NCBI RefSeq assembly: GCF_036075115.1
Contig: NZ_CP107958.1
Coordinates: forward strand, 3,658,001 to 3,722,000
Direction: 5' to 3'
Length of the DNA stretch: 64,000 nucleotides
DNA from: Streptomyces sp. NBC_00377
GTDB taxonomy: Bacteria; Actinomycetota; Actinomycetes; Streptomycetales; Streptomycetaceae
The notes under the pieces: model-generated
The model's input: only the letters and a program-made list of their open reading frames with translations
The model's database searches: none
What the model was told of the DNA's origin: nothing
Shown: positions 8,825-16,689 of the stretch, in pieces
Numbering within the stretch: the first letter of the stretch is position 1
Layout of the letters: every line of letters starts with the position of its first letter
Made by a program: the position numbers and the translations under genes

Positions 8825-10353
8825 CGCGCACCACCTCCGATCAGGTCTACGGCTTTCTCCCCGACCATGAGCACTCCGATCATCGGGTTCACGGCGGTCA
8901 TGGTCGGGAAGACGGATGCGTCGGCGATGCGCAGGCCGTCCAGGCCGCGCACCTTCAACTCGGGGTCCACAACTGCGAGTTCGTCGTCGGCGGCACCCAT
9001 GCGGCAGGTGCCCGCCGGGTGGTACACGGTGTGCGCGACCCTGCGGGCGTACTCGCTCAGCTCCTCGTCGCCCGTGATGTCCGGGCCCGGCGCCACCTCG
9101 CGTTCGAGCCAGCCGGCCAGCGGCTCTGTCTTCGCTATCTCGCGGGCGATCCTGATCCCGTCGACGAGGGTGCGGGCGTCGTGGTCGTCCTCGTCGGTGA
9201 AGTAGCGGAAGTCGAGGGCGGGCTTCACGGAGGGGTCCGCGCTCTCCAGGTAGAGCCGCCCGCGTGACTTCGGCTTGGGGATGTTGGGGGTCATCGAGAC
9301 GCCGTACGGCGGGCGTTCGTACCCCAGGCGCTCCGGGTTGTCCGTGAAGGGCACCTGGTAGAAGTGGAACATCAGGTCGGGTCCCGGGTGTCCGGGGTCG
9401 CGGCGCACGAAGAGGCCGGCGTCGGAGTCCATCGCGGAGTTCTCCGGAAGCGGGCCGCGGGTCTCCCAGACGATCACCGACTCGGGGTGGTCGAGGAGGT
9501 TCTCGCCGACGCCCGGAAGGTCGTGGACGACGGGTATGCCGAGCGCGTCCAGGTCGGCCTTCGGACCGATGCCGGAGTGCAGGAGGAGGCGGGGCGAGTC
9601 GACGGCCCCCGCGCACAGCACGACCTCGCGGCGGGCCCTGACGAGGATCTCCTCGCCGTCCTTGGTGCGGACGTGCACCCCTTGCGCGCGCGTGCCGTCC
9701 AGTTCCAGCCGGTGCGCCCAGGTCTCCAGCAGGATCGTCAGGTTGGGCCGTTCGTCCATCACCGGGTGCAGGTAGGCGACCGACGCGCTCGACCGCTTGT
9801 TGGTCTCCGGGTGGTAGGCGAGGTCGAAGAAGCCGGCACCGTCGTCGAAGGGCTTCTGGTTGAAGCCGTCGATGCGGGGCACTCCGGTCGCCTTCTGGGC
9901 GGCGTCGACGAAGTCGCGGGCGATGGGGTTCCGGTCCTTCTCGTCGACCGGGACGATGTTGTTCAGCAGGCGCGTGTAGTACGTCTCCATGGAGCCGGCG
10001 CCCCAGCCCAGGGCGCCGGCCGCCTCCCACTCGTCGAAGTCGGAGGGCAGCGGCTTGAAGGCGATGAGCGTGTTGTGGGAGGAGCATCCACCGAGGACGC
10101 GGGCGCGGCTGTGCCGGATGTGGGAGTTGCCGCGCGGCTGCTCGGTGGTCGGGTAGTCGTAGTCGAGTTCACCGCCGAGCAGGCCCATCCAGCGGCGCAG
10201 GGTCAGGACGTCTTCGCGGCCGACGTCGCTGGGGCCGCCCTCGATGACGGCGACGGTCGTGTCGGGGTTCTCGGTGAGCCGGGAGGCGATGACGGAACCG
10301 GCGGTTCCGCCTCCGATGACTACATAGTCGTAGAGGTGAGTGCTCTCTGGCAT
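8821..10353 (-). CDS. betA: Choline dehydrogenase-like GMC oxidoreductase
   Basis: 510-aa FAD enzyme of the GMC family, predicted to oxidise choline to betaine aldehyde. The dinucleotide-binding motif GGGTAGS is at residues 14-20, the GMC signature RARVLGGCSSHN near residue 80, and the C-terminal HPAGTCRMG and NPMIGVLMVGEKAVDLI blocks near 460-505 hold the catalytic His region. It is followed at once by the ABC ATPase (4-nt overlap) and preceded by an aldehyde dehydrogenase, which supports the choline assignment. Other alcohol substrates are possible from sequence alone, so the symbol is by context. Confidence 0.85.
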   Translation of the reverse strand: MPESTHLYDYVVIGGGTAGSVIASRLTENPDTTVAVIEGGPSDVGREDVLTLRRWMGLLGGELDYDYPTTEQPRGNSHIRHSRARVLGGCSSHNTLIAFKPLPSDFDEWEAAGALGWGAGSMETYYTRLLNNIVPVDEKDRNPIARDFVDAAQKATGVPRIDGFNQKPFDDGAGFFDLAYHPETNKRSSASVAYLHPVMDERPNLTILLETWAHRLELDGTRAQGVHVRTKDGEEILVRARREVVLCAGAVDSPRLLLHSGIGPKADLDALGIPVVHDLPGVGENLLDHPESVIVWETRGPLPENSAMDSDAGLFVRRDPGHPGPDLMFHFYQVPFTDNPERLGYERPPYGVSMTPNIPKPKSRGRLYLESADPSVKPALDFRYFTDEDDHDARTLVDGIRIAREIAKTEPLAGWLEREVAPGPDITGDEELSEYARRVAHTVYHPAGTCRMGAADDELAVVDPELKVRGLDGLRIADASVFPTMTAVNPMIGVLMVGEKAVDLIGGGAR

Positions 10354-10545
10354 GGGGGGTACTCCAGGGGCGTGCGAAGTCTTGGGGGCCGGTCGGGTCT
10401 TGGTGGACGGTCGGGCCTTGCGGGACAGTCGGGCCTAGGGAGACAGCGGGGACAAAGCGGGAGGGGCGCAGGCCGACACGGACGGACGAGCCGCAAGGGA
10501 CGGGCGGGCCGTGGGGGGCCGGCCGGTCCCGGGAACGGCGGGGTG
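10354..10545. other. betB-betA spacer with short imperfect repeats
   Basis: 192-nt spacer within the presumed operon. It holds three adjacent imperfect copies of a roughly 20-nt element with core (C/A)(C/G)GTCGGG(T/C)CTTG between about 10388 and 10440. No ORF is supported. It could hold an internal promoter or a 5' leader of betA, but nothing decisive is visible. Confidence 0.3.
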
Positions 10546-12075
10546 TCAGCCGGCGAACCAGCGCACGGGGCGTGGCGCGAGGTTCTGGTAGACGTGCTTG
10601 GACTCGCGGTACTCGGCGAGTCCGGCGGGACCGAGTTCGCGGCCCACGCCGCTCTTGCCGAAGCCGCCCCACTCCGCCTGCGGGAGATAGGGGTGGAAGT
10701 CGTTGATCCAGACGGTGCCGTGGCGCAGCCGGCCCGCGACGCGTCGGGCCCGGCCCGCGTCGGCGGTCCAGACGGCGCCCGCGAGGCCGTACTCGGTGTC
10801 GTTGGCGAGGGCCACGGCCTCGTCCTCGGTCCGGAAGGTCTCGACGGTGAGGACCGGACCGAACACCTCCTCCCGCACGACCCGCATCTCGCGGTGGCAG
10901 CGGTCGAGGACGGTGGGCTCGTAGAAGTAGCCGGACTCCGGCCGGTGCGGGGCGGGCTGCGGACGCCGGCCGCCGCTGCGCAGTTCCGCGCCCTCGGCGA
11001 GCGCGGAGGCGACGTACGCCTCGGTCTTGGCGCGCTGCTGCTCGGAGACGAGCGGACCGCACTCGACGCCGTCCTCCGTGCCCCGTCCGAGCCGGATCCT
11101 CTCGGCCCTGCGGGCGAGTTCGGCGACGAAGCGCTCCCGGACCGACTCCTCGACGATGAGCCGGGAGCCCGCCGAGCAGACCTGGCCGCTGTGAATGAAA
11201 GCGGCGTTGAGGGCCTGGTCGACGGCGGTGTCGAAGGCCTCTTCGGTGGCGCAGGCGTCGGCGAAGACCACGTTGGGGTTCTTGCCGCCGAGTTCGAGGG
11301 CGACCTTCTTGACGGTCGGGGCGGCGGCCTGCGCGACCTTCGTGCCGCTGACCAGACCGCCGGTGAAGGACACGAGGTCGACGTCGGGGTGCTCGGCGAG
11401 CCGGGCGCCGACCGTGTGCCCGGGTCCGGTGACGATGCCGGCGACCCCGGCGGGCAACCCGGCCTCCAGCAGCAGGTCGATGAGCGCGATCGTCGTCAGC
11501 GGGGTGATCTCGCTCGGCTTGACGACGAAGGTGTTGCCCGCGGCGAGAGCCGGGGCGATCTTCCAACTCGCCTGGAGCAGAGGGTAGTTCCAAGGCGTGA
11601 TCAGTGCGCACACGCCGACGGGCTCATGGACGACGACGCTGTGGATGTCGGGCGAGCCCGCGTCCACGACCCGGCCGGGAGCCTCGCTGGCGACGAGTCC
11701 GGCGAAGTAGCGGAAGGCGTCGGCGACGCAGTCGATGTCGACACGGCCCTCTTCGAGCGTCTTGCCCGCGTCCCGGCTCTCCAGCAGACCCAGCCGTTCG
11801 CGGTCGCGTACGAGGAGGTCGGCGACACGCTGGAGCACGGCGGCGCGTTCGACGACGGGGGTGTGCGGCCAGTCGCCCTCGTCGAAGGCGGCTCGGGCGG
11901 CCGCGACCGCCAGGTCGGTGTCCTTCTCGTCACCCTCCGCGACGACGGCGAAGGGGCGGCCGTCCGCAGGGTCGAGGATCTCGCGGGTCTCGCCGGAGAC
12001 GGCTTCCAGCCACTCTCCGCCCGCGTGGATCGTCCGATGGTCTAGCTGTTCCGGCTGTTCCGTCCTGTCGGCCAT
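10546..12075 (-). CDS. betB: Betaine aldehyde dehydrogenase
   Basis: 509-aa NAD(P)-dependent aldehyde dehydrogenase, first gene of the betaine operon. It shows the PWNYPLLQ cofactor-binding block, the general-base glutamate in VALELGGKNPN (about residue 260) and the catalytic cysteine in HSGQVCSAGSR (about residue 295). Length is normal for the family. With the GMC dehydrogenase downstream it completes choline to betaine aldehyde to glycine betaine. A 192-nt gap separates it from betA. The divergent MarR-GNAT gene is the obvious candidate regulator. Confidence 0.88.
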   Translation of the reverse strand: MADRTEQPEQLDHRTIHAGGEWLEAVSGETREILDPADGRPFAVVAEGDEKDTDLAVAAARAAFDEGDWPHTPVVERAAVLQRVADLLVRDRERLGLLESRDAGKTLEEGRVDIDCVADAFRYFAGLVASEAPGRVVDAGSPDIHSVVVHEPVGVCALITPWNYPLLQASWKIAPALAAGNTFVVKPSEITPLTTIALIDLLLEAGLPAGVAGIVTGPGHTVGARLAEHPDVDLVSFTGGLVSGTKVAQAAAPTVKKVALELGGKNPNVVFADACATEEAFDTAVDQALNAAFIHSGQVCSAGSRLIVEESVRERFVAELARRAERIRLGRGTEDGVECGPLVSEQQRAKTEAYVASALAEGAELRSGGRRPQPAPHRPESGYFYEPTVLDRCHREMRVVREEVFGPVLTVETFRTEDEAVALANDTEYGLAGAVWTADAGRARRVAGRLRHGTVWINDFHPYLPQAEWGGFGKSGVGRELGPAGLAEYRESKHVYQNLAPRPVRWFAG

Positions 12076-12274
12076 GATCGGTATTGCCTTCCGTTCCTGT
12101 TCAGTCCCCCTGCGTCACCCGTGGATCGGTCTCGGCGACCGCGACCACCTGCCCCGGACCTTGCATTGCATGCGCAATCCATGGCCGAAAGTGCGCCGCA
12201 TCACTGAAGTTGTGGACATAAACCGACAAAAAGTACGCGTGGTCATGAGCGAACGGGATGGACGCGGTCAGAAC

Positions 12275-12292
12275 CTTTGACTAAAGTCAAAG
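12275..12292. promoter_or_regulatory. Inverted-repeat operator upstream of the MarR-GNAT gene
   Basis: CTTTGACT-AA-AGTCAAAG is an 8-bp perfect inverted repeat with a 2-bp centre, ending 4 nt before the ATG at 12297. Size and form suit a MarR-family dimer, and its position would block transcription or translation of the gene itself. It may also control the divergent betB gene about 200 bp away. Confidence 0.6.
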
Positions 12293-12296
12293 AACT

Positions 12297-13304
12297 ATGG
12301 AGCCAGTGCAGCCGACACAGCCCGCACGCCCGACATCCGCACCCTCGACATCCGCACGGTCGTCATCGACACGGCCGACATCCGCACGGGCACAGCAGTC
12401 CACGCGCCCGACGCATCCGGTGGCTTCGGAGCAGGTGGCCGCCTTCCGCCGGTTCAACCGCTACTTCACACGCCGCATCGGCGCCCTGGACGACCACTTC
12501 CTCGGCCAGGACCGCCCACTGGGCGAGGCCCGGCTGCTGTTCGAGATCGGTGACGGGGTGTCCCTGCGCGAGCTGCGCGGCCGGCTCGGTCTGGACGCCG
12601 GGTACCTGAGCCGGATGGCGAAGGCCCTGGAGGCACAGGGCATGGTCCGGATCAGGGTGCACCCCGACGACAACCGGCTGCGCGTGATGGAACTGACCCC
12701 GGCCGGACGGGTCGAGCTCGAGGAACAGAACCGCCGCGCCGACGTACTCACGGCGGACCTGCTGACGGGGCTCGACCAGGGACAGCGCGCGGAACTGACC
12801 GCGGCGATGGCCACGGCGCGCCGGCTGCTGCGGCTGGCGGGCATCACCGTCGAGCACGTCGACGGCGCCGCGCCGGACGCCCGCGCCTGCCTCGACGCCT
12901 ACGCCGCCGACCTCGGCGCCCGCTTCGGCGGATTCAGCGCGTCCGACCTGGTCCGCCCGGAGGAGGTGTCCGGCGCGAAGGGCGCGTTCTTCGTGGCGTA
13001 CGAGGAGGGGCGCGCGGTGGGCTGCGGGGGACTGCGCACCCTGGAACCGGGCGTCGGCGAGCTCAAGCACGTCTGGGTGCACCCGGACGCCCGCCGTCTC
13101 GGCCTCGCCCGACGGCTCCTCGACCACCTGGAGCGGGCGGCGGCGGCGCGCGGCCTGCACCTGCTGCGCCTGGACACGAACGCCACCCTCACCGAGGCAC
13201 GGGCGATGTACCGGGCGTGCGGATACCGGGAGATCCCCGCGTACGTCGACCACGTCTACGCCGACCACTGGTTCGAGAAGCGGCTGTCACCGGCCGTCCG
13301 CTAG
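12297..13304 (+). CDS. MarR-type regulator fused to a GNAT acetyltransferase domain
   Basis: 335-aa two-domain protein. After a low-complexity Ser/Thr/Pro/Arg-rich N-terminal tail of about 40 residues comes a MarR winged helix (about 45-175: LRELRGRLGLDAGYLSRMAKALE, then VRIRVHPDDNRLRVMELT as the wing). Residues about 180-330 are a GNAT N-acetyltransferase fold with the acetyl-CoA loop HPDARRLGLARRLLDHLE. Such MarR-GNAT fusions are known, but their acetylation targets are mostly unknown. There is no Shine-Dalgarno sequence before the ATG, and the gene could be translated leaderless. A GTG at 12420 next to the MarR domain is an alternative start. The gene is divergent from betB. Confidence 0.85.
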   Translation: MEPVQPTQPARPTSAPSTSARSSSTRPTSARAQQSTRPTHPVASEQVAAFRRFNRYFTRRIGALDDHFLGQDRPLGEARLLFEIGDGVSLRELRGRLGLDAGYLSRMAKALEAQGMVRIRVHPDDNRLRVMELTPAGRVELEEQNRRADVLTADLLTGLDQGQRAELTAAMATARRLLRLAGITVEHVDGAAPDARACLDAYAADLGARFGGFSASDLVRPEEVSGAKGAFFVAYEEGRAVGCGGLRTLEPGVGELKHVWVHPDARRLGLARRLLDHLERAAAARGLHLLRLDTNATLTEARAMYRACGYREIPAYVDHVYADHWFEKRLSPAVR

Positions 13305-13364
13305 TGCCGTGACCCGAAGGGTCTGCCGGGCGTCGCTGGCCGGTGACCCCTTCCGGTCACGGCA
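13305..13364 (+). terminator. Hairpin terminator after the MarR-GNAT gene
   Basis: Outer arms TGCCGTGACC (13305-13314) and GGTCACGGCA (13355-13364) are perfectly complementary and begin right at the stop codon. The long interior can fold into smaller hairpins. Confidence 0.6.
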
Positions 13365-13411
13365 CCGGACCACCGGCCGGAGCAGCGGCCGTCATCACGG
13401 AGCGGGACGCA

Positions 13412-13447
13412 CTGATCCCCGGGCGGCCGAAGCCGTCCGGGGATCAG
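13412..13447 (-). terminator. Strong hairpin terminator of mdh
   Basis: 16-bp stem CTGATCCCCGGGCGGC / GCCGTCCGGGGATCAG with one G-U-type position and a CGAA loop, 17 nt past the mdh stop codon on the minus strand. Confidence 0.85.
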
Positions 13448-13463
13448 TGGGGTTTGCGGGAAC

Positions 13464-14453
13464 TCAGATGAGGCCGAGCGCGCGGACCGCCTCGCGCTCC
13501 TCGGCCAGCTCCTGCACCGAGGCGTCGATACGGGCGCGGGAGAACTCGTTGACGTCCAGGCCCTGGACGATCTCGTACGAGCCGTCCTTGGTGGTGACCG
13601 GGAAGGAGGAGATCAGGCCCTCCGGGACACCGTAGGAGCCGTCCGACGGGATGCCCATCGAGGCCCAGTCGCCGTCCGCCGTGCCGTTGACCCAGGTGTA
13701 CACGTGGTCGATGGCCGCGTTGGCGGCGGAGGCGGCGGAGGACGCGCCACGCGCCTCGATGATGGCCGCGCCGCGCTTGGCGACGGTCGGGATGAAGTCC
13801 TCGGCGAGCCACTTCTCGTCGCCCACGACCTCGGCCGCGTTCTTGCCGGCGACCGTGGCGTGGAAGATGTCCGGGTACTGGGTGGCGGAGTGGTTGCCCC
13901 AGATGGTCAGGCGCTTGATGTCGGCGACCGTCGAACCCGTCTTCTTCGCGAGCTGGGTCAGCGCGCGGTTGTGGTCGAGGCGGGTCATCGCGGTGAAGCG
14001 CTCGGCCGGTACGTCCGGGGCGGCGGCCTGGGCGATCAGCGCGTTGGTGTTGGCCGGGTTGCCGACGACGAGGACCTTGATGTCGTCCGCGGCATGGTCG
14101 TTGATGGCCTTGCCCTGCGGCTTGAAGATGCCGCCGTTGGCCTCGAGGAGGTCACCGCGCTCCATGCCCTTGGTGCGCGGCCGGGCGCCGACGAGGAGGG
14201 CGACGTTGGCGCCGTCGAAGGCGACGTTCGGGTCGTCGCTGATGTCGATGCCCTGGAGCAGCGGGAACGCGCAGTCGTCCAGCTCCATCGCGGTGCCTTC
14301 GGCGGCCTTCAGCGCGGGGGTGATCTCCAGCAGGCGCAGCTTGACCGGCACGTCCGCGCCGAGCAGCTGGCCGGAGGCGATGCGGAAGAGCAGGGCGTAA
14401 CCGATCTGGCCGGCCGCGCCGGTGACGGTGACGTTCACGGGAGTGCGGGTCAT
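13464..14453 (-). CDS. mdh: Malate dehydrogenase
   Basis: 329-aa NAD-dependent malate dehydrogenase (malate to oxaloacetate, TCA cycle). It has the glycine-rich NAD motif VTGAAGQIGYALLFRI at residues about 10-25, substrate-binding arginines in VGARPRTKGMERGDLL, and the catalytic block LDHNRALTQLA and WGNHSATQYPD with the active-site His. Length is standard for the actinobacterial enzyme. It is monocistronic, with a strong terminator immediately downstream and a clear 20-bp inverted repeat 66 bp upstream of the ATG that could be a regulator site. Confidence 0.97.
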   Translation of the reverse strand: MTRTPVNVTVTGAAGQIGYALLFRIASGQLLGADVPVKLRLLEITPALKAAEGTAMELDDCAFPLLQGIDISDDPNVAFDGANVALLVGARPRTKGMERGDLLEANGGIFKPQGKAINDHAADDIKVLVVGNPANTNALIAQAAAPDVPAERFTAMTRLDHNRALTQLAKKTGSTVADIKRLTIWGNHSATQYPDIFHATVAGKNAAEVVGDEKWLAEDFIPTVAKRGAAIIEARGASSAASAANAAIDHVYTWVNGTADGDWASMGIPSDGSYGVPEGLISSFPVTTKDGSYEIVQGLDVNEFSRARIDASVQELAEEREAVRALGLI

Positions 14454-14887
14454 GGCGTTCTCCGTATGACAGCTGTCGGTGGGGCGTCCCTGCCCCGGGT
14501 GGGACGTACAGATGATCGATCTCTTGGTATCAAGAGATTCGACCAGCGGTCAGGCTATCGCGCCTGCGGGATCACGGACGGCCGGGGTTGTGTAACCCGC
14601 CCCACAGAGCGACCCGGTTCCGCACGGCCGGGGCGCAGAACGCGGCGACCGCCGGTCCGGGAGAGGTGGAACCGAGCGGCCGCCGTGGTGGGGGTGCCGG
14701 GTCGCGCCGGACTCCCGTGGGGGTACGGTTCGCCTTCCCGGCTCGGAGGCGGGTATTCCTGTGCGCGCCGCCCTTTTTCACCGCGGATACCGCCGACCCG
14801 CCTCACCTGGCCGGTTCCCCCGTACCCCCACCCGTCCTGTCGGACGTGCGCCACCTGTCACCCGGCCGCGTCGATACGCCGGCCGTC
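14454..14887. other. Spacer between mdh and the HTH/DUF2690 gene
   Basis: 434 nt. The part next to mdh holds the inverted repeat described separately. The rest shows no supported ORF, RNA gene or clear terminator; reading frames across it lack Streptomyces third-position bias and recognisable motifs. Confidence 0.5.
14519..14538. promoter_or_regulatory. Inverted repeat upstream of mdh, candidate TamR-type operator
   Basis: ATCTCTTG-gtat-CAAGAGAT has perfect 8-bp arms, 66-85 bp upstream of the mdh ATG. In S. coelicolor the MarR-family regulator TamR is known to act on central-metabolism genes, and this palindrome resembles the kind of site I remember for it. The match to TamR specifically is recollection, not a computed motif hit. 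Confidence 0.5.
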
Positions 14888-15823
14888 TCAGGGCGTGCAC
14901 CCCTGCTGTCCCGACGCCAGCACCGCGCACGCCGTCGCGGCCGCCGCGTCCGCCGCGCTCCTCACGGCCACCATCGGCGTGTACGCGATCGTGTCACCGG
15001 CCACCGTGATGGCGCCGGTCTGCCGCGCCGAGCCCGCCGTCAGGCGCACCTCGTCGCCCTGTCCGGCCCGGGTGATCCGGCCCCAGACCGCCCCGCACGT
15101 ACGGCTGTAGCGGACCTCGACCAGGGTCGTCCCGACGGTCGCGCTCCTCGCCGTCGTCGCGAGGTCGCCGCTGCACCCCATCTCCTCCGCGTCCCGGCCC
15201 GTGCAGCCGGCGCCACCGCACAGCACCCCGGACGGCAGGACGGTGCTCGGACCGGCCGAGGCGGACGACGACGGCGCGGTGGCGCCCGCGGTCCGCTCCG
15301 GGTCCCCTCCGTCGCTCAGCAGGAACGCGCCCACGGCGACGACCACCACCCCGACGGCCCCGGCGAGGAACAACGTCGTCCGGCGCGGTCCGGCGCCCCG
15401 GGCACCACCGCCCGCCGGGCCGGTGCCGTCCGGGGTCCCCGCGTCGCGGTCCGCGCCGTCCGCGCGCACCTCGGGCGGCGGCCCGAACTCACCCAGCGCG
15501 GCCCGCGCCTGCGCGATGCGGACGGCCTCCATGGTCCGGTCCTGCCGCATCTCCGAGCGGCTCCAGGCGCGTTCGGCCAGCTCCCACATCGTGGTGAGGT
15601 GGACGGGCGGCGTGCCGGTGACCTCGGCCAGCGCGACGACCGCACCCTTGGGGGCGAGCAGCCGGCCGTCGAGGTACCGCTCCCAGGACGTCCTGCTGTA
15701 GCCCGTACGGTCGGCCACCGCCGCGACGCTCAGTCCCGAGCGGTCCACGACCCGCCGCAACTGCTCGGCGAACTCCCGTACCTGCGGGTCGAGTTCGTCG
15801 GGAAAAGTCCTCCACCGAGGCAT
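14888..15823 (-). CDS. Membrane-anchored HTH protein with C-terminal DUF2690-like domain
   Basis: 311-aa protein in three parts. Residues about 10-70 are an XRE-like helix-turn-helix (LSVAAVADRTGYSRTSWERYL). Residues about 150-170 are one membrane segment (LFLAGAVGVVVVAVGAFLL). The C-terminal extracytoplasmic region (about 205-311) is cysteine-containing (CGGAGCTGRDAEEMGC, RYSRTCGAVWGRI) and looks like DUF2690. The layout suggests a regulator tied to the membrane with an outside sensing domain. The start at 15823 is chosen for GGAGGGAGG upstream; the longer frame lacks conservation-like sequence. A smaller paralog-like HTH protein lies directly upstream on the same strand. Confidence 0.8.
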   Translation of the reverse strand: MPRWRTFPDELDPQVREFAEQLRRVVDRSGLSVAAVADRTGYSRTSWERYLDGRLLAPKGAVVALAEVTGTPPVHLTTMWELAERAWSRSEMRQDRTMEAVRIAQARAALGEFGPPPEVRADGADRDAGTPDGTGPAGGGARGAGPRRTTLFLAGAVGVVVVAVGAFLLSDGGDPERTAGATAPSSSASAGPSTVLPSGVLCGGAGCTGRDAEEMGCSGDLATTARSATVGTTLVEVRYSRTCGAVWGRITRAGQGDEVRLTAGSARQTGAITVAGDTIAYTPMVAVRSAADAAAATACAVLASGQQGCTP

Positions 15824-15950
15824 CGAACCCCCCTCCCTCCGCCAAGTCCCCATCGGCCACGTTAGACCCGATGCCGAGACGATCCGGGACACATGCCCGA
15901 ACTGTCGACGTACCGGCACGAGGCGCGCACATCCGGACGCCGGGCGCACC

Positions 15951-16424
15951 TCAGCCGAAGACGACCGCTCCCCCGACGGCGGTGCACAACAGGGCCAGCA
16001 GGAGCAGGGCCGCGTAGAGCAGAAGACGTCCGGCGGACCGCGCCGGAGCCTGGGGGACGGGCTCCTCCGGCCGGTCCCACCAGGGAACCGTCGGGTCTTC
16101 CCGGTACTCCTCGCCCCGGTGGTCCTCGGCCGGGCTCAGCGGCGCCGGCCGCGGCCATGCCTCCACGGCCAGCTCCCAGCGCACGACATGGCGTTCCGCC
16201 TCCGCGCCGAACAGCCCCGCCACCCTGCACAGCGCGGCGACGGCCTGCCGGGGCGGCGGCTGGACACCGTTGAGATAGCGCTGCCAGGAGGACTTGCTGT
16301 ACGCGGTGCGCGCGCCGAGAGCGGCCAGGCTGAGGCCCGTACCGTCCTTGAGCTGCCGCAACTGCTCCACGAAGTGCCGTACCTCCGACGGCAGCCCGTC
16401 CGGCAGCGGCTGCCAGGCGCCCAT
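15951..16424 (-). CDS. HTH protein with C-terminal membrane anchor
   Basis: 157-aa protein related to its downstream neighbour. An XRE-like HTH (LSLAALGARTAYSKSSWQRYL) occupies residues about 20-80, followed by a Trp/Glu/Pro-rich linker and a single C-terminal hydrophobic helix (LLLYAALLLLALLCTAVGG) ending three residues from the stop, so it is tail-anchored with the HTH in the cytoplasm. It lacks the outside domain of its neighbour. The start at 16424 is chosen for the AAAGG/GGTGGG upstream. The two HTH genes are separated by 127 nt and probably arose by duplication. Targets unknown. Confidence 0.75.
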   Translation of the reverse strand: MGAWQPLPDGLPSEVRHFVEQLRQLKDGTGLSLAALGARTAYSKSSWQRYLNGVQPPPRQAVAALCRVAGLFGAEAERHVVRWELAVEAWPRPAPLSPAEDHRGEEYREDPTVPWWDRPEEPVPQAPARSAGRLLLYAALLLLALLCTAVGGAVVFG

Positions 16425-16599
16425 CCCGCCCACCTTTCCTTCGATCCGTTGGAGGGACGACGCGGAGCGGGCGGGCGGTTCCCGCGGCGGGCGCGGCTGT
16501 GGCACGGCGCGCACACCGTGGCGGAACGGTCACCTCCGTGCCACAGCGGCCGGCCGGCTGTTGAACCGGCCGGTTGCGAAGGGGAACGTGGAACGCGTC

Positions 16600-16637
16600 G
16601 GCGGCCCGTCCTCCTCGGGGGATGAGGACGGGCCGCC
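16600..16637 (-). terminator. Hairpin terminator of the folD-DUF3017 operon
   Basis: Perfect 14-bp stem GGCGGCCCGTCCTC / GAGGACGGGCCGCC with a 10-nt loop, 53 nt beyond the stop of the DUF3017 gene. Confidence 0.85.
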
Positions 16638-16689
16638 GTACCGCCGCATGCCCGTACGCGCCGGCGGGTCCAGCCGCGCGTCGCCGGGT

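Noticed and set aside
14555..14854. A 99-aa minus-strand ORF upstream of mdh
   Set aside because: Arg/Gly/Pro-rich with no motif, no ribosome site and poor third-position bias.
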